Origin: Patescibacteria group bacterium | GTDB lineage: Bacteria > Patescibacteriota > Microgenomatia > UBA12405 | NCBI GenBank assembly: GCA_018901355.1 | Contig: JAHIEZ010000078.1 | Location: 1 to 6,920, forward strand | Direction of reading: 5' to 3' | Length of the DNA: 6,920 nt | In this document: positions 6,203-6,920 of the stretch, piece by piece | Layout: every line of letters begins with the position of its first letter | Numbering within the stretch: the stretch's first letter is position 1 | Translations under genes and position numbers: made by a program | The notes under the pieces: model-generated | What the model saw: only the letters and a program-made list of their open reading frames with translations | Told to the model about the DNA's origin: nothing | Databases searched by the model: none

Positions 6203-6712
6203 TTAATTTTTTTCGGAGACAGCCTTGAGGACTAAAACTAAGCGGGTTTGATTGTAATTGAGAGCGTAAACCAAACGGGAAAGGGGATTTTTGAGGCCAC
6301 CGATAAATTGAGCGATTAGGGTAGATTTGCCGGGGAGACCTAAAAGTTTCTTGAGTTGATCAAGAGAAAGTAACTTTTTTTCAAAAATACCGTATTTGAA
6401 GCTAGTTAGGTCTTTTTCTTTGTTGACTTTTTCGATTTCTTTTAAAGGAGCGATTTCGTCTTCTTGACAGAAGGCAATAGAAGTAGGACCGGTTAGTTTT
6501 TCGGGTAATTTGATACCGAGTTTTTCCAGAGCACGGGTAATAAGAGTGTTTTTGACCACTTCCATGGAGCCACCGGCTTCTTTTATTTTGCTACGAAGTT
6601 CTCCGATTTGGGAAGCGGAGAGGCCTTGGTATTGAACTAAGGCGGCAGAAGCAGAGCTTTCTAATTTTTTACTGATGTCTTCGACTTGGTCGATTTTAGT
6701 TTGATTTGGCAT
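6203..6712 (-). CDS. rplJ: 50S ribosomal protein L10
   Basis: A 169-residue protein that forms the base of the ribosomal stalk, binds 23S rRNA and carries L7/L12 dimers on its C-terminal helix. Hallmarks: YQGLSASQIGELRSKIKEAG (28-47), MEVVKNTLITRAL (50-62), LTGPTSIAF (73-81), and the C-terminal LPGKSTLIAQFIGGLKNPLS (126-145), followed by the L12-binding helix. The start is placed at the ATG at 6712 (MPNQTKID). The frame stays open to an ATG at 6754, but those 14 extra codons run through the leader hairpins and the terminator, and the shorter form is normal L10 length. No Shine-Dalgarno motif is possible, because the seven bases before the ATG are all U. It is first in an rplJ-rplL operon and probably under L10 autogenous control through the upstream leader. 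rplK, rplA and rpoB are not adjacent. Confidence 0.96.
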   Translation of the reverse strand: MPNQTKIDQVEDISKKLESSASAALVQYQGLSASQIGELRSKIKEAGGSMEVVKNTLITRALEKLGIKLPEKLTGPTSIAFCQEDEIAPLKEIEKVNKEKDLTSFKYGIFEKKLLSLDQLKKLLGLPGKSTLIAQFIGGLKNPLSRLVYALNYNQTRLVLVLKAVSEKN

Positions 6713-6734
6713 AAAAAAACCCGCCAAAGACGGG
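6713..6734 (-). terminator. Intrinsic terminator (attenuator) directly before rplJ
   Basis: On the minus strand CCCGUC, a UUU loop and GGCGGG form a six-pair stem (one U-G pair) followed by seven U. The U-tract touches the ATG of rplJ at 6712. Its 5' arm and loop share the bases GUCUUUGG (6731-6724) with the closing stem of the L10 leader, so the two structures cannot form together. This is the expected layout for premature termination control. Confidence 0.8.
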
Positions 6735-6811
6735 ATTTCACCTTGCTTTAGCAAGGTTCAACCTAGGTGAGGCGTTTATACGATTTTCATCGGGCTCACT
6801 GTCTTTGGTCT
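6713..6811 (-). promoter_or_regulatory. L10 (rplJL) leader RNA, autoregulatory element
   Basis: About 99 bases from the predicted transcript start to the rplJ ATG. On the minus-strand RNA: CCAAAGAC (6808-6801) pairs perfectly with GUCUUUGG (6731-6724) as a closing stem. GUGAG (6799-6795) pairs with CUCAC (6771-6767), enclosing CGAU-GAAA-AUCG (6792-6781) with a GAAA loop. ACCUUGC-UAAA-GCAAGGU (6757-6740) forms a perfect seven-pair hairpin. The GACAGUGAG and CUCACCUAGGU segments resemble conserved GACAG and CCUGCCGAGGU segments of known L10 leaders (judged from memory). L10 or the L10-L12 complex is expected to bind here and adjust rplJL expression. The direction of the switch is not shown by sequence alone. 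Confidence 0.82.
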
Positions 6812-6818
6812 AGAGGGA

Positions 6819-6827
6819 AGTATATCA
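6819..6827 (-). promoter_or_regulatory. Extended -10 promoter element for rplJL
   Basis: On the minus strand TGATATACT is a near-consensus extended -10 (TGnTATAAT). A start about 7 bases downstream, near 6811, would begin the RNA three bases before the closing stem of the L10 leader, which supports the call. No good -35 box is seen, as is common with extended -10 promoters. Confidence 0.65.
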
Positions 6828-6834
6828 GATAAGT

Positions 6835-6840
6835 TAAAAT
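6835..6840 (+). promoter_or_regulatory. Putative -10 box for the rightmost gene
   Basis: TAAAAT ends 6 bases before the ATG at 6847, the same spacing as the box before 2204. It lies 7 bases from the divergent rplJL extended -10, so the two polymerase footprints would overlap. No -35 box and no Shine-Dalgarno motif are visible. Confidence 0.42.
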
Positions 6841-6846
6841 TAAGAA

Positions 6847-6920
6847 ATGAGGAGATTAATATTTTTATTTTTTGCTGTTTTGGTTTTGGTAGGAGTAGGA
6901 TATGGAGTTTATTGGTGGCA
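6847..6920 (+). CDS. N-terminus of a membrane-anchored or secreted protein (3' end missing)
   Basis: The frame starts at the ATG at 6847 and stays open to the right edge, giving 24 full codons. The peptide begins MRRLIFLFFAVLVLVGVGYG, which is two basic residues followed by about 18 hydrophobic ones, then VYWW. This is a typical uncleaved signal anchor or signal peptide. Nothing beyond it is visible, so the function cannot be named. It is divergent from rplJL and has a -10-like box 6 bases upstream of the ATG. The short length leaves some doubt, but the charge pattern and box support a real start. Confidence 0.6.
   Translation, partial: MRRLIFLFFAVLVLVGVGYGVYWW

Noticed and set aside
6713..6754. 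Longer rplJ reading from the ATG at 6754
   Set aside because: The 14 extra codons translate the leader hairpins and terminator. L10 has its normal length and N-terminus from 6712.

Overview
The window reads as a compact bacterial genome fragment of low to moderate GC. The best guess is a Candidate Phyla Radiation / Patescibacteria lineage, perhaps Microgenomates-like. That placement is inference, not proof. It rests on very tight gene packing, the absence of a Shine-Dalgarno motif at all six visible start codons, -10-like boxes placed 5-6 bases before several start codons, and a long Cys-rich, Pro/Thr-linkered surface-type protein.

Layout of the plus strand. Positions 1-2161 hold the 3' part of a large modular extracellular-type protein. 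It has Pro/Thr linkers, about 40 cysteines in repeated modules, a Gly/Ala-rich hydrophobic stretch, and a Cys-free C-terminal domain with an HExxH zinc-peptidase-like motif. After 42 bases come three closely spaced genes: a D-2-hydroxyacid dehydrogenase (2204-3196), a mannose-1-phosphate guanylyltransferase-like nucleotidyltransferase (3200-4249) and a DUF1846-family protein (4262-5761). A partial gene for a membrane-anchored or secreted protein starts at 6847 and runs off the right edge.

Layout of the minus strand. Reading leftwards from about 6811, an L10-leader-type RNA with an intrinsic terminator precedes rplJ (ribosomal protein L10, 6203-6712). After an A/T-only spacer comes rplL (L7/L12, 5768-6178). 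rplL converges on the DUF1846 gene with only 6 bases between stop codons. A perfect 11-bp hairpin inside the end of the DUF1846 gene is the best terminator candidate for rplJL.

How the parts work together. L10 and L7/L12 form the ribosomal stalk, and their leader should allow autogenous control. The nucleotidyltransferase probably supplies activated sugar for surface glycans. The dehydrogenase probably handles lactate or a related 2-hydroxyacid. No functional link between these genes and the surface protein is proven.

The points most worth a second look are the HExxH domain at the tip of the Cys-rich protein, the repeated leaderless-type promoter arrangement, and the rplJ attenuator whose U-tract touches the start codon. 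No tRNA, rRNA, CRISPR array or insertion sequence was seen. No gene-free stretch exceeds 300 bases.
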